A DNA stretch of 64,000 bases, from positions 434,001-498,000 of the forward strand of contig NZ_JAMLIE010000002.1 of the NCBI RefSeq assembly GCF_023954335.1. The letters run 5' to 3'. Origin of the DNA: Aquamicrobium sp. GTDB lineage: Bacteria; Pseudomonadota; Alphaproteobacteria; Rhizobiales; Rhizobiaceae. Position numbers and translations under genes: made by a program. Below the pieces are notes generated by a model. It saw nothing but the letters and a program-made list of their open reading frames with translations, was not told the origin of the DNA and did no database searches. The first letter of the stretch is position 1. Every line of letters starts with the position of its first letter. Below are positions 8,469-17,299 of the stretch, one piece after another.

Positions 8469-8488
8469 ATTGTTGGACGTTGAACAAT
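8469..8488 (-). promoter_or_regulatory. Palindrome upstream of the SDR operon
   Basis: ATTGTT (8469-8474) and AACAAT (8483-8488) are symmetric arms around 8 bases, 19 bases upstream of the SDR start codon. Position and symmetry suit an operator for a TetR-like repressor, but no such regulator is adjacent. The rest of the 222-base divergent gap (8451-8672) shows nothing else I can name. Confidence 0.35.
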
Positions 8489-8672
8489 TTACGCCATCTT
8501 ATCGACCCGCCCCGCCGGGGCGCAAGCCGATCCGGGCGTTACGGAAGGAGAAGACCGTGCGGCCTGTGGGCGCGCCTCCCGCGGCAGGCCGGCGGGGCGG
8601 GCGGGGAGACAACGCGACAGCGCCACATTTGCCGGGTTCAATCCGCGCGGGGGACCTGACGAGGAGGTCAGC

Positions 8673-9158
8673 ATGACGCAGATTCCCATCAACGCCGACC
8701 CGAGGCTCGACCTCGTGCTCGAACGCGAGATCGACGTTCCGGTCGAGGCCGTGTGGACGGCGTGGACGACGCCCTCGTCGCTGCCCGAATGGTTCGTGCC
8801 GAAGCCGTGGACGATCACCGCCTGCGACATGGACGTGCGCCCGGGCGGCCATTTCCGCACGACGATGCGCTCGCCGGAGGGCGAGGAGTTCCCCAATGTC
8901 GGCTGCTATCTCGAAGTGACGCCCAACCGGCGCCTGATCTTCACCGACACACTGCTGCCGGGATACCGCCCGTCGCCGAAGCCGTTCTTCACCGCGGTTC
9001 TGGAGCTTTCCCCGCACGGGCAGGGCACGCATTACCGGGCCGTCGCCATCCACGGCGACGAAGAAACGCGCAAGAGCCACGAGCAGATGGGATTCCACGA
9101 AGGCTGGGGCATCGTGGTCGACCAGATGGTGGCCCACATCAAGGCGAACGGCGGATAG
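8673..9158 (+). CDS. SRPBCC / AHSA1-like protein
   Basis: 161 residues, preceded by GAGGAGGTC at good spacing. It has the START/Bet v1-like helix-grip pattern of the AHSA1 (activator of Hsp90 ATPase) family: LVLEREIDVPVEAVWTAWTTPSSLPEWF at the N-terminus, a DVRPGGHFRTTMRSPEG strand pair, and a C-terminal helix after the HEGWG-type segment. These domains bind hydrophobic ligands; no enzymatic activity can be inferred. It is monocistronic, diverging from the SDR operon and converging on choV. Confidence 0.87.
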   Translation: MTQIPINADPRLDLVLEREIDVPVEAVWTAWTTPSSLPEWFVPKPWTITACDMDVRPGGHFRTTMRSPEGEEFPNVGCYLEVTPNRRLIFTDTLLPGYRPSPKPFFTAVLELSPHGQGTHYRAVAIHGDEETRKSHEQMGFHEGWGIVVDQMVAHIKANGG

Positions 9159-9177
9159 CGGGACGACGTCGTCCCGC
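9158..9177. terminator. Bidirectional palindrome between convergent genes
   Basis: GCGGGACGACGTCGTCCCGC is a perfect 20-base palindrome flanked by a further GATAGC/GCTATC pair. It fills the 25-base gap between the SRPBCC gene and choV and begins within the SRPBCC stop codon. It can form a hairpin on either transcript, though without a U-tract. Confidence 0.6.
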
Positions 9178-9183
9178 AGCCGG

Positions 9184-10365
9184 CTATCGCCTGAGCACCG
9201 CGCCCAGCACGTCGGTGATGCCGATTGCGCCGACGAAGCGCGAGGATTCGTCGAACAGGGCGACCGGCGCGGTGCGCGAGCGGTGCATCGCCTGCATCAC
9301 CGCTTTCAGCGAGGTGCTGGGCTTGGCCCAGTAGATGCTGCTCGCCGTGTCCGCCAGCGGCTGGAAGGGGTCGCACGACACCCAGTCGGCCGGCTTGTCG
9401 TCGCGCATCGCCGCAGTCACCAGCCCATTGGCGTCGAGCCGGAAGCGCGAGGTCTTGCGCCGGTCGAGCCAGACCCAGCCGTCGCCGGCGTCCTCGAGGT
9501 CACGGCGGTCGCGCATGACGTTCCATGCCGTCAGCACCGACAGCGGGTTCACGTTGGCGATGAAGTCGCGGACATAGTCGTTGGCCGGGTTGAGGACGAT
9601 GTCCTCCGGCGCGCCCGTCTGGACGATGCGCCCGCCCTCCATGATGGTGATGCGGTTGCCGATCTTCAGCGCCTCCTCGAGGTCGTGGCTGACGAAGACG
9701 ATGGTCTTCTTCAGCCGCGCCTGAAGCTCCAGCAGCTCGTCCTGCAGCTTGGTGCGGATCAGCGGGTCGAGCGCGGAGAACGGCTCGTCCATAAGCAGGA
9801 TTGGCGCTTCGGTGGCGAAGGCGCGGGCGAGGCCGACGCGCTGCTGCATGCCGCCGGAAAGCTCGTGGGCGTATTTTCCCGCCCATTCCGTGAGGCCGAC
9901 GAGGGCGAGCTGCTTCGCCACCCGTTCCTTGCGCTCGGGCGCCGGCACGCCGGCGAGCTCCAGCCCGAAGCCGACATTTTCCTCGACCGTGCGCCACGGC
10001 AGCAGCGCGAATTGCTGGAACACCATGGCGACGCTCTCGCGGCGGATGCGGCGCAGTTCCGCGGCAGGGCAGGAGACGACGTCGACGGAGCGGCCGCGGT
10101 CGTGGACGACGACCTCGCCGCGCGTCACCGCGTTCAGCCCGTTGACGGCGCGCAGCAGCGTCGACTTGCCCGAGCCCGACAGGCCCATCAGCACCGAGAT
10201 CTCACCTTGCTCCACGGTGAGCGACGCGCCGGCGCAGCCGACCACGGAGCCGGTCTTTTCGAGGATCTCGGCGCGGCTCGCGCCGGCGTCGATCATGGCG
10301 AGGGCCTTGGCCTTCTCGTCGCCGAAGACGATGTCGACGTGTCTGAACTCGACGGCCGCGCTCAT
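9184..10365 (-). CDS. choV: Choline ABC transporter ATP-binding protein
   Basis: 393 residues from the ATG at 10365, overlapping the choW stop by 4 bases. An N-terminal regulatory stretch, KALAMIDAGASRAEILEKTG, is typical of ChoV/ProV-type ATPases. Then come Walker A GLSGSGKST, signature LSGGMQQRVGLARA and Walker B ILLMDEPFSALDPL. The C-terminal 110 residues hold a CBS-like region ending SSRFVGAIGITDVLGAVLRR. It energises high-affinity choline uptake with ChoX and ChoW, as characterised in Sinorhizobium meliloti, for use as nutrient or as glycine betaine precursor. Confidence 0.93.
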   Translation of the reverse strand: MSAAVEFRHVDIVFGDEKAKALAMIDAGASRAEILEKTGSVVGCAGASLTVEQGEISVLMGLSGSGKSTLLRAVNGLNAVTRGEVVVHDRGRSVDVVSCPAAELRRIRRESVAMVFQQFALLPWRTVEENVGFGLELAGVPAPERKERVAKQLALVGLTEWAGKYAHELSGGMQQRVGLARAFATEAPILLMDEPFSALDPLIRTKLQDELLELQARLKKTIVFVSHDLEEALKIGNRITIMEGGRIVQTGAPEDIVLNPANDYVRDFIANVNPLSVLTAWNVMRDRRDLEDAGDGWVWLDRRKTSRFRLDANGLVTAAMRDDKPADWVSCDPFQPLADTASSIYWAKPSTSLKAVMQAMHRSRTAPVALFDESSRFVGAIGITDVLGAVLRR

Positions 10366-11216
10366 TTGCGCGGCTCCGTGCCGATGCGCGCCATGCGGTC
10401 GAGGATGATGGCGAGGATGACGATGGCGAGGCCGGCTTCGAGCCCGAGCGGGATGTTGACGGAGTTGAGCGCGCGCACCACCGGCCGGCCGAGGCCGTTG
10501 GCGCCGATCAGCGCCGCGATCACCACCATCGACAGCGACAGCATGATGCACTGGGTCAGGCCCGCCATGATGGTCGGCAGGGCCGAGGGCAGCTCGACCT
10601 TCCACAGCAATTGCCGCTTCGTCGCGCCGAAGGATTCGCCGGCCTCCAGCAGCGGCTTCGGCACCGAGGTGATGCCGAGATAGGTGAGGCGGATCGGCGC
10701 GGGCGAGGCGAAGATGACGGTGACGATCAGCCCCGGCGCGATGCCGAGGCCGAACAGGATCAGCACCGGGATGAGGTAGACGAAGGTCGGCAGCGTCTGC
10801 ATCAGGTCGAGGATCGGCTGGAGGATGCGGTAGACGCGCTCGTTATGCGCGGCCCAGATGCCGATGGGCACGCCGATGGCCATAGAGCAGGCGGTGGCGG
10901 CGACGACGAGCACCAGCGTCTCGACCGTCTCCTTCCACAGGCCCTGGTTGATGATGAACAGGAAGCCGAGGACGACGCCGGCGGCGAGCGTCCACGACCG
11001 CTTGAGGACGAAGGCGAGGGCCGCGATCAGCAGCACGACGACGATGGGCGGCAGCCACAGCAGGCCGGCGACGAGGCCGTTGAGCACGCTCGAGAGCCAG
11101 GCGGCCAGCGTGTCGAAGAACAGGGCGAAGTTGGTCGTCAGGAAATCGAAGAACTCGCGGCCCCAGCGGCCGACCGGGATCTTCCACCCGGCGATCCATT
11201 GCGAGATCGGGTCCAT
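10362..11216 (-). CDS. choW: Choline ABC transporter permease
   Basis: 284 residues with about six to seven transmembrane segments. The BPD-type permease signature is present around residues 150-215 (YLIPVLILFGLGIAPG, then EAGESFGATKRQLLWKVELPSALPTIMAG), which contains the EAA loop contacting the ATPase. The ending, ANGLGRPVVRALNSVNIPLGLEAG, is typical of ProW/ChoW. It lies between choX and choV and overlaps choV by 4 bases. A RIME-like repeat separates it from choX, which may affect relative expression. Confidence 0.93.
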   Translation of the reverse strand: MDPISQWIAGWKIPVGRWGREFFDFLTTNFALFFDTLAAWLSSVLNGLVAGLLWLPPIVVVLLIAALAFVLKRSWTLAAGVVLGFLFIINQGLWKETVETLVLVVAATACSMAIGVPIGIWAAHNERVYRILQPILDLMQTLPTFVYLIPVLILFGLGIAPGLIVTVIFASPAPIRLTYLGITSVPKPLLEAGESFGATKRQLLWKVELPSALPTIMAGLTQCIMLSLSMVVIAALIGANGLGRPVVRALNSVNIPLGLEAGLAIVILAIILDRMARIGTEPRK

Positions 11217-11256
11217 GGTCCTTCAGTCCCCCTTTCGTCTCGGGCCGGCAGGCTTG

Positions 11257-11390
11257 CGCCGCCCCTCATCCGGCCCTTCGGGCCACCTTCTCCCCGTGAA
11301 CGGGGAGAAGGGAAAGCTGCGAGGTCGCGGCCATCCTTCCTCTCCCCTTTTACGGGGAGAGGATGCCGGCAGGCAGGTGAGGGGCAGCGC
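11257..11390. repeat. RIME-like mosaic repeat, copy 2 (two-palindrome form)
   Basis: Left half begins CGCCGCCCCTCATCCGGCCC and has the CTTCTCCCCGTGAACGGGGA hairpin. Right half has CCTCTCCCCTTTTACGGGGA, then GGATGCCGGCAGGCAGGTGA and GGGGC. It lies inside the choline operon between choX and choW, so it will be transcribed with the operon. Confidence 0.87.
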
Positions 11391-11410
11391 CGTGTCTCCC
11401 TAGTGGGTGC

Positions 11411-12358
11411 CTAGAGGCCGAGCGCCGCCTTCACCACGGCCGATCCGTCGCCGCCGTCGAAGGCGGTCACGCCGTCGAGCCAGGGCGTCAGCGCGTCGGG
11501 GTTGGCCTTTAGCCAGTCGCTCGCCGCCGTGTTCGGCTCCTTGCCGTCGTCGAGGATCGCGCCCATGATCTCGTTCTCCATCTGGAGCGAGAAGACGAGG
11601 TTGGTCAGGAACTTGCCGACGTTCGGGCATTCCTGCACGTAGCCCTTGCGGGTGTTGGTCAAGACGGTCGCGCCGCCATAGTCGGGGCCGAACACGTCGT
11701 CGCCACCGGCGAGATACTCCATCTCGATGTTGGCATTCATCGGGTGCGGCTCCCAGCCGAGGAAGACCATGTGCTGCTCGGATCGCGCGCCGCGCATGAC
11801 GGCCGACAGCATGCCGGCTTCCGAGCTCTCGACCAGCTCGAAGCCGGAAAGGCCGAACTGGTCTCCTTCGATCATGTCGAGGATCAGGCGGTTGCCGTCG
11901 TTGCCCGGCTCGATGCCGTAGATCTTGCCCTCGAGCTGGTCGCGGAACTGGGCGATGTCCTGGAAGGTCTTCAGCCCGGCGTCGAAGGTGTATTTCGGCA
12001 CGGCGAGCGTGTATTTCGCGCCGGTCAGGTTGGTGACGATGGTCTCGACCGAGCCGTCCTCGCGATAGGGCGCGATGTCGGCTTCCATGGTCGGCATCCA
12101 GTTGCCGAGGAAGACGTCGATGTCGCCGCTCTTCAGCGAAGCGTAGGTGACGGGCACGGACAGCACCTGCACTTCCGGCTGGTAGCCGAGCGCCGAGAGG
12201 ATGACGGAGGCGGTCGCCGTGGTCGAGGTGATGTCGGTCCAGCCGACATCGGAGAAGGTGACGGTGCGGCAGCTTTCCGCGTCAGCCGCCGCCGCCGCGC
12301 CCGCACCGAGCGTGAGCGAAAGCGCAAAGGCGGCCGAAATCGTTGCAATTCGTGACAT
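11411..12358 (-). CDS. choX: Choline ABC transporter substrate-binding protein
   Basis: 315 residues from the ATG at 12358 (MSRIATISAAF). The Sec signal peptide covers about 1-25 and ends AAAAADA. The OpuAC-type fold follows, with VTFSDVGWTDITSTTATASV near the mature N-terminus, DVFLGNWMPTM (contributing the aromatic ligand cage) and VFLGWEPHPMN. These segments match ChoX, the periplasmic choline/acetylcholine-binding protein of rhizobia. It is first in choX-choW-choV, the gene expected to be most highly expressed. A further 16 in-frame residues upstream lack a signal-like start, so I prefer 12358. Confidence 0.93.
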   Translation of the reverse strand: MSRIATISAAFALSLTLGAGAAAAADAESCRTVTFSDVGWTDITSTTATASVILSALGYQPEVQVLSVPVTYASLKSGDIDVFLGNWMPTMEADIAPYREDGSVETIVTNLTGAKYTLAVPKYTFDAGLKTFQDIAQFRDQLEGKIYGIEPGNDGNRLILDMIEGDQFGLSGFELVESSEAGMLSAVMRGARSEQHMVFLGWEPHPMNANIEMEYLAGGDDVFGPDYGGATVLTNTRKGYVQECPNVGKFLTNLVFSLQMENEIMGAILDDGKEPNTAASDWLKANPDALTPWLDGVTAFDGGDGSAVVKAALGL

Positions 12359-12626
12359 AAAACGTCTCCCCAACTGAACTGGCGGTAATTTTTGTTCTTG
12401 AGCCAAACATCATTTGTCCGCCGTTTCAACCCGCAGGGGCGCGACGAATGACGCCGTGCACTTGTCTTTCGACGACAGTGCCTGTCGTTTTCCAATAGGC
12501 CGCTGCGGGCGGTTCCGCAATGCGAAGCGCAGCACGGCGCCGATTGCCGTCTTTCAATCGCAATCCGTGCCACATATATTCCGCAAACGCTGCACAGACC
12601 GCCCCAGCAACCGGAGAGACACGCGC

Positions 12627-13715
12627 ATGGCCACGCTTCAGAATTTCGACGCCGAGATCGCCAAGACCAAACGCGTGGTCGAGGACATGCGCTCCAGGAT
12701 CGAGCAGTCCGGCGTGGTGCTGGAGCAGTTCGCCCAGGCCGACGCCAAGATCGGCGCCGCCGATTTCGACATCGAGAACGCGCGCATCCAGGACGTGCTC
12801 AACCAGCAGAAGGTGATGGAAGGCAACATCGCCGACCTCATCATCGGGCTGGAGGACGCCACCAACGTCTTCGGCTCCGAGTTTGAGAGCATGAAGAGCT
12901 ATACGGCGTGGGAGAATTTCATCGGCATCTTCTCCGCCCAGCGCAAGCAGCGCATGCGCACCGAGCGCGTGCGCAACATGTCGCTCGCCGGCAACCTTCA
13001 GGAGCTGCTGGCCAAGTCCGACACCATCGTCGGCATCCTGAAGGAGCAGAAGAACATCCTCGACCAGCGCTACAAGACCTCGGAGGCCAGCCTTTCGCAG
13101 GTGATCGAGCGGCGCAAGCGCACCATCGAGGAGCTGACCGCGACGCAGAAGCGCATCGAGGAGCTGAACCCGCTGCTGCTCGACATCGAGAACCGCATCG
13201 CCGCCTCGACCAGCCAGACCGAGCGCACCGAGCTGGAGGGCGAGCGCTCGAAGCTCGCCACGGAGTACAACGAGCGTCAGGCCAAGGAGCAGGAGCTCTT
13301 GGCCGAGAGCCAGACGCTGGAGCGCTACACCGCGATGTTCCAGACCTTCGTCGACTCGCTCAACAACCAGATCGCGGCGCAGAACACGCTGATCAACAAG
13401 CTGACCATCGACACCGAGCAGCGCATCGTCCTCTACAAGGCGCTGGAGGATTCGCTGAAGACCGCCGCCCAGCAGGAGGTCGCCCACCGCATCAACACGC
13501 TGGGCAGCCAGGTCGACAACACCGCCGAGGAGACCATGGCCGGCATCGGCGCGGCGGCGCAGCGCCATATCGGCGACCTGCTGGAGCTGCACGAGAAGAA
13601 CATGGTGACGACGGCCGACATCCAGCGCCGCAAGAAGCTGGCCGACGACGCCTTCGCCCGCCGCTTCGAGGACGTGCTGCGGAAGCACAACGCCGCCGAC
13701 TACGTGAAGCAGTAG
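12627..13715 (+). CDS. Coiled-coil protein, first gene of the AAA+ cluster
   Basis: 362 residues from the ATG at 12627, with GGAGAGAC upstream. It is almost entirely helical: N-terminal helices (20-60), a middle region ending YTAWENFIGIFSAQRKQRMR, a long coiled coil at about 125-225, and a C-terminal helical part with KLTIDTEQRIVLYKALEDSL and MVTTADIQRRKKLADDAF. The spacing of the C-terminal helices reminds me of TelA/toxic-anion-resistance proteins, but I cannot confirm that. No signal peptide or membrane segment is seen. The next gene follows after 30 bases, so it heads a co-transcribed cluster with an AAA+ ATPase. Function unknown. Confidence 0.8.
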   Translation: MATLQNFDAEIAKTKRVVEDMRSRIEQSGVVLEQFAQADAKIGAADFDIENARIQDVLNQQKVMEGNIADLIIGLEDATNVFGSEFESMKSYTAWENFIGIFSAQRKQRMRTERVRNMSLAGNLQELLAKSDTIVGILKEQKNILDQRYKTSEASLSQVIERRKRTIEELTATQKRIEELNPLLLDIENRIAASTSQTERTELEGERSKLATEYNERQAKEQELLAESQTLERYTAMFQTFVDSLNNQIAAQNTLINKLTIDTEQRIVLYKALEDSLKTAAQQEVAHRINTLGSQVDNTAEETMAGIGAAAQRHIGDLLELHEKNMVTTADIQRRKKLADDAFARRFEDVLRKHNAADYVKQ

Positions 13716-13745
13716 GCGGCCGCGCCAAGCCGGGGTTCCTGACGC

Positions 13746-14891
13746 ATGGCTCCCGCCAACGATGCCGCCGCGCGCTATTTCGGCGCGATCACCGCCGCGC
13801 TGGAAGGTCTCGACATCTTCCTGCGCGACGACCGCTCGCCACTCTACCGGCACGACCTCGTCGCCCGCGTGATGTCGGAATACATCGTGCGGCTGGAGAA
13901 CTCGTTCTCTTCGTGGCGCAACCGGCTCGGCTTCATGGAAACGTTCCGCATCAGCAGGGCCGAGAGCGGCTATCCGGTGTTCCAGAACGTCTTGGAGCTG
14001 GAGAACGACCGCCGCACCGCCGAGAAGCGGCTGGCCGCCATCCCCGAGCCGGACGTGCTGCGCGCGGAGATGGCCGATTTCATCCTGCGCCGGCGGGCCA
14101 TGCCCGAGGCGCTGCGCAAGTCGATGGCCGAGCGGCTCTATCTGGAGGACGTGTCGTCGGGCCTGACCTTCGCGCCCTTCGTGCTGCCGAAGACGATCCG
14201 CGTCTCGGTCAACCCGAAGACCATGCGGCCGATCTGCGTCGTCCACTGGGGCGCGTTCGACGGCTCGGCCAATCTGCCGCTGGTCTACATGGCGACGATC
14301 GAGGATTCCTCGGAGAACGTCGTCAAGACACTGGTGACGAAGGACGGCAAGCTCAACGAGAAGGTCAAGGTGCCGCTTCCGATCGAGGGGCTGCTCAACC
14401 CCGATCTCGCCCACCGCTTCGACGATTTCTGCGAGAAGAACTCGGCCTATTCGCTGTCGCCCGCCACCATCGCCGGCAATCTCGACAAGGATTTCGAGAC
14501 GCTGCATCCGAAGCAGCTTCGCCGCGTCGTCCTGGGGCCGTTCTACTCGGCCGGCATCACCGAGCACAATTCGACCGTGGCGGAAGTCCTGTCCAAGGTG
14601 CGGCGCGAGGAGAATGCGTGGCTGCTGACATGGACGGTGCAGGAAATCTTCTCCAAGGCCGAGCAGCCGGCGCGCAAGGGCCTGTTCTCGCGCCAGCCGG
14701 CGCGCGAGGAGTTCCACATCGAGACCGACGACCTCGAAGCCGCGCGGCAGGGTGTCTCGTCCTACGAACGCCACGCGCTGATCCCGCACGAGGCCTATCA
14801 GGCACTCTACGCCGCCGGCGAGGCGCAGAAGATCTTCGCCGGCTATCAGGTGCACATCATTTCCAACGGCCAGGTCATCAGCGACGTTTAG
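13746..14891 (+). CDS. Unrecognised protein of the AAA+ cluster
   Basis: 381 residues, soluble, with no signal peptide. The N-terminal 130 residues are mainly helical (YIVRLENSFSSWRNRLGF). From about 140 a strand-rich region follows (LTFAPFVLPKTIRVSVNP, then ICVVHWGAFDGSANLPLVYM and VVKTLVTKDGKLNEKVKVPL). A mixed C-terminal part ends GYQVHIISNGQVISDV. I do not recognise the family. It lies 30 bases after the coiled-coil gene and 12 bases before the AAA+ ATPase gene. That tight spacing suggests stable co-production, probably as a partner or substrate adaptor of the ATPase. Confidence 0.78.
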   Translation: MAPANDAAARYFGAITAALEGLDIFLRDDRSPLYRHDLVARVMSEYIVRLENSFSSWRNRLGFMETFRISRAESGYPVFQNVLELENDRRTAEKRLAAIPEPDVLRAEMADFILRRRAMPEALRKSMAERLYLEDVSSGLTFAPFVLPKTIRVSVNPKTMRPICVVHWGAFDGSANLPLVYMATIEDSSENVVKTLVTKDGKLNEKVKVPLPIEGLLNPDLAHRFDDFCEKNSAYSLSPATIAGNLDKDFETLHPKQLRRVVLGPFYSAGITEHNSTVAEVLSKVRREENAWLLTWTVQEIFSKAEQPARKGLFSRQPAREEFHIETDDLEAARQGVSSYERHALIPHEAYQALYAAGEAQKIFAGYQVHIISNGQVISDV

Positions 14892-14903
14892 GAGAGGAAA
14901 GAC

Positions 14904-16814
14904 ATGGACACCGGCCTGACCGCGGTTCCCGAAGCCGACATCGAGAAGCATCGCGCGATGGCGCAGAGCTTCATCACCCGCATCGTGGTGCTGGAGGATT
15001 CGTCCGGGCGCTCGCAGACCGAGCTTGCCGGCACCGGCCGCCGCTTCGTCTCGACGGTCTCGACCGGCTCGGTCCGGCGCACCCGCGAGGTGGAGCTGGC
15101 GAAAACCGTGCAGGCGGTGCGGCCCGACGACCAGCTTCTTTCGGTTCCCCAGCACACGGCGCTCTACCGCGCGCGGCGCGGGCTCGCCGTCGCCATGGCC
15201 GTCGCCGACGTGTTCGCCCGCTCGACGGCGCTCGAGGACCTTCAGGCGAAGAACGCCCGCTCGCCGCTCGAGGGCGAGGACGTCGCCCATTACAAGCGGC
15301 TGCTCTCGGCCGCGGCCTACGTCGCCGCCTTCACCTTCGCCTCCTACCTGCTCCAGACCGTCGAGAGCGACGCCGAGGCCCCGAGCGACGTGCATGAGCC
15401 GGACTATGTGTTCGATACCCAGCAGGACGCGCTGAAAAGCCTGATCGCCGGCCTCGATGCCGCGCTTGCCGGGGCGAAGGACGATGCGGACCTTAGCCCC
15501 CGCATCCGCGCCTTCGCCACCGCCGCCATCGAGGGCCTCTTGTCGCGCAAGGGCCGGTTCGACGCGCTGGGCGCGTTCGAGAACGCGCATATCCGCGTCG
15601 AGAAGGACGATTTCACCCTCGACGGCTTCGACGTCGCGCCCGGCCGCAAGTCGAAGCCCCTGGTGATGCAGTTCCGCAAGCCGGAGGAGGTGGTCGGCAA
15701 CCACATCGCTAAGTACCAGTCGCTGAAGCTCGCCAAGATGCTGATGGCCTACGATTTCGACCGGCAGGCGAATCCGTTCGTCGAGCTGGGCGGCTTCCTC
15801 TTCACCTTCATCGGCGACGGTGCGCCCGGCACCGGCAAGACGACGCTGATCCAGATGATCGCCGGCATCGTCAACGACTACGCGCAGGTGGCGGGGGTGC
15901 CTTTCCACTACGAGAATTTCGGCGTCGACCAGATCTCATCCTATCAGGGCAAGTCGGGCCAGAACTGCCGGCAATTCATCAACAACGTCCTGAACCCGCG
16001 GGCCATCGGCTTCGGCACCATCGACGACATCGACCAGGTGGCGGCGAAGCGCTCCGACGACCGCGCCTCGGCCGGCCAGCAGGAGATCACCGGCGTTTTG
16101 ATGGACGCATTCGCGGGTGCTGCCACCGTCGTGCGCGGCAACTGCTCGTTCGGCATGTTCTCCAACTATCCCGAGAATGTCGACGACGCGCTGCGCCAGC
16201 GCGCCGGCGCGCGCTGGCTGGTCGACGGGCCGCAGACGAAGGACGACTATATCGACATCTTCGTGCTGCTCGCCGGCAAGAACCACGCGATACCGCTCGG
16301 CGACCACGAGCTCTACGCGGCGCAGGAGATCCAGCGCGCCGTCGAGACGGCCTATGAAAACCATTCGAAGCCGCAGGAGGAGGGGCTGAAGAAGGTCTAC
16401 GACCGCTTCATGGACGAGCGCGGCGAGCCGAAGACGCTGGCCGAGATCGGCGACTATCTCCACCGCATCAAGGAGGCCGAGCCGCGCTTCACCGGGCGGG
16501 CGATCAAGAACGTCACCGACGCGATCAAGATGCGCGCCATGGACATCGAATTGCCCGACGAGTGGTTCGAGACGCGCGAAGCCTTCATGGGCAAGTCCTA
16601 CGACGAGAAGAAGGCGATGATCTCCGAGCTGCGCCGGCCGTTCACGATGGACATGGTGATGCAGGAGATCAATCGCTACGCCGATTCCGAGTTCCGCTAT
16701 TCCGACAAGTCCGACGACGCGGCGGTCGACAGGCTGGTCCGCGACGCCCGCCTGCGCGAGCGCGCCTTGGCCGAGATCGAGGCGTTGAAGGCGAAGGGGC
16801 ACTGGAACGCCTGA
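14904..16814 (+). CDS. AAA+ ATPase with long N-terminal domain
   Basis: 636 residues. The first 300 form an N-terminal domain with no motif I know. An AAA+ core then starts: Walker A GAPGTGKTT near 307-315, a Walker B-like IGFGTIDDIDQ near 367-377 (Asp-Asp in place of Asp-Glu), a sensor-1-like GMFSNYPEN near 416, and an arginine-finger candidate LRQRAGARW near 431. A helical C-terminal domain follows. The overall form suggests a remodelling ATPase of the MoxR/RavA-like or classic AAA type. It is preceded by GAGGAAAG and sits 12 bases after its upstream partner. Substrate and process are unknown. I judge the ATPase call firm and the role open. Confidence 0.85.
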   Translation: MDTGLTAVPEADIEKHRAMAQSFITRIVVLEDSSGRSQTELAGTGRRFVSTVSTGSVRRTREVELAKTVQAVRPDDQLLSVPQHTALYRARRGLAVAMAVADVFARSTALEDLQAKNARSPLEGEDVAHYKRLLSAAAYVAAFTFASYLLQTVESDAEAPSDVHEPDYVFDTQQDALKSLIAGLDAALAGAKDDADLSPRIRAFATAAIEGLLSRKGRFDALGAFENAHIRVEKDDFTLDGFDVAPGRKSKPLVMQFRKPEEVVGNHIAKYQSLKLAKMLMAYDFDRQANPFVELGGFLFTFIGDGAPGTGKTTLIQMIAGIVNDYAQVAGVPFHYENFGVDQISSYQGKSGQNCRQFINNVLNPRAIGFGTIDDIDQVAAKRSDDRASAGQQEITGVLMDAFAGAATVVRGNCSFGMFSNYPENVDDALRQRAGARWLVDGPQTKDDYIDIFVLLAGKNHAIPLGDHELYAAQEIQRAVETAYENHSKPQEEGLKKVYDRFMDERGEPKTLAEIGDYLHRIKEAEPRFTGRAIKNVTDAIKMRAMDIELPDEWFETREAFMGKSYDEKKAMISELRRPFTMDMVMQEINRYADSEFRYSDKSDDAAVDRLVRDARLRERALAEIEALKAKGHWNA

Positions 16815-16820
16815 TCGTTT

Positions 16821-16873
16821 CCTTCTCCCCGTTCACGGGGAGAAGGTGCCCGAAGGGCGGATGAGGGGCGGCG
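16821..16873. repeat. RIME-like half-element, copy 3 (left of DUF559 gene)
   Basis: 53 bases: the CCTTCTCCCCGTTCACGGGG hairpin, then AGAAGGTGCCCGAAGGGCGG and ATGAGGGGCGGCG. It is nearly the exact reverse complement of the copy at 17300-17352. Its ATG at 16861 is the probable start of the DUF559 gene. Confidence 0.9.
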
Positions 16874-17286
16874 CGATGCGTGGCGGAAATGCGCGAAGGA
16901 CGACGAGGGCGAGGCAGCTTCGCCATGTCGAGAATGAGGCTGAAGAGGTATTGTGGCACGAATTGCGGGGACGGCGTTTGAACGGGCACAAGTTCATACG
17001 ACAATTGCCAATCGGGCCGTACTTCGCCGATTTCGCCTGTCGTGAAACCAGCCTTGTTGTGGAAGTGGACGGAAGTCAGCATGCCGAACAAGAGCACGAT
17101 GGCTTTCGGGACGAGACGATGAACAGGAATGGCTGGTCGGTTTTGCGATTTTGGCACGCTGATGTGCTACGAAGCAGAAAGAAGGTTCTTGAAACGATAG
17201 TGGCTGCGCTGGACGGCCGGCTTGATCGCAGGATGGTTTCCGTCGAGATGAAATTCCTGCCCGCTTTCAGGAACGCCGAGCAATGA
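16861..17286 (+). CDS. DUF559 (Vsr-like) endonuclease-domain protein
   Basis: 141 residues from the ATG at 16861; an ATG at 16876 is equally possible. The DUF559 domain spans about 25-125: ENEAEEVLWHELRGRRLNGHKF, then IGPYFADFACRETSLVVEVDG with the D...ExD arrangement of PD-(D/E)XK nucleases, then QHAEQEHD and NGWSVLRFWHADVL. The domain is related to very-short-patch-repair endonucleases; its real substrate is unknown. The gene is bracketed by inverted half-repeats (16821-16873, 17300-17352), and its start lies inside the left one. This makes it look inserted into an otherwise continuous operon. Confidence 0.87.
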   Translation: MRGGAMRGGNARRTTRARQLRHVENEAEEVLWHELRGRRLNGHKFIRQLPIGPYFADFACRETSLVVEVDGSQHAEQEHDGFRDETMNRNGWSVLRFWHADVLRSRKKVLETIVAALDGRLDRRMVSVEMKFLPAFRNAEQ

Positions 17287-17299
17287 TTGTGATCGTTTG

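Noticed and set aside
12426..15908. A 1160-codon open frame on the minus strand opposite the AAA+ cluster
   Set aside because: Composition is that of a shadow frame, with no ribosome binding site and no recognisable motif. The plus-strand genes have motifs, tight spacing and ribosome binding sites.
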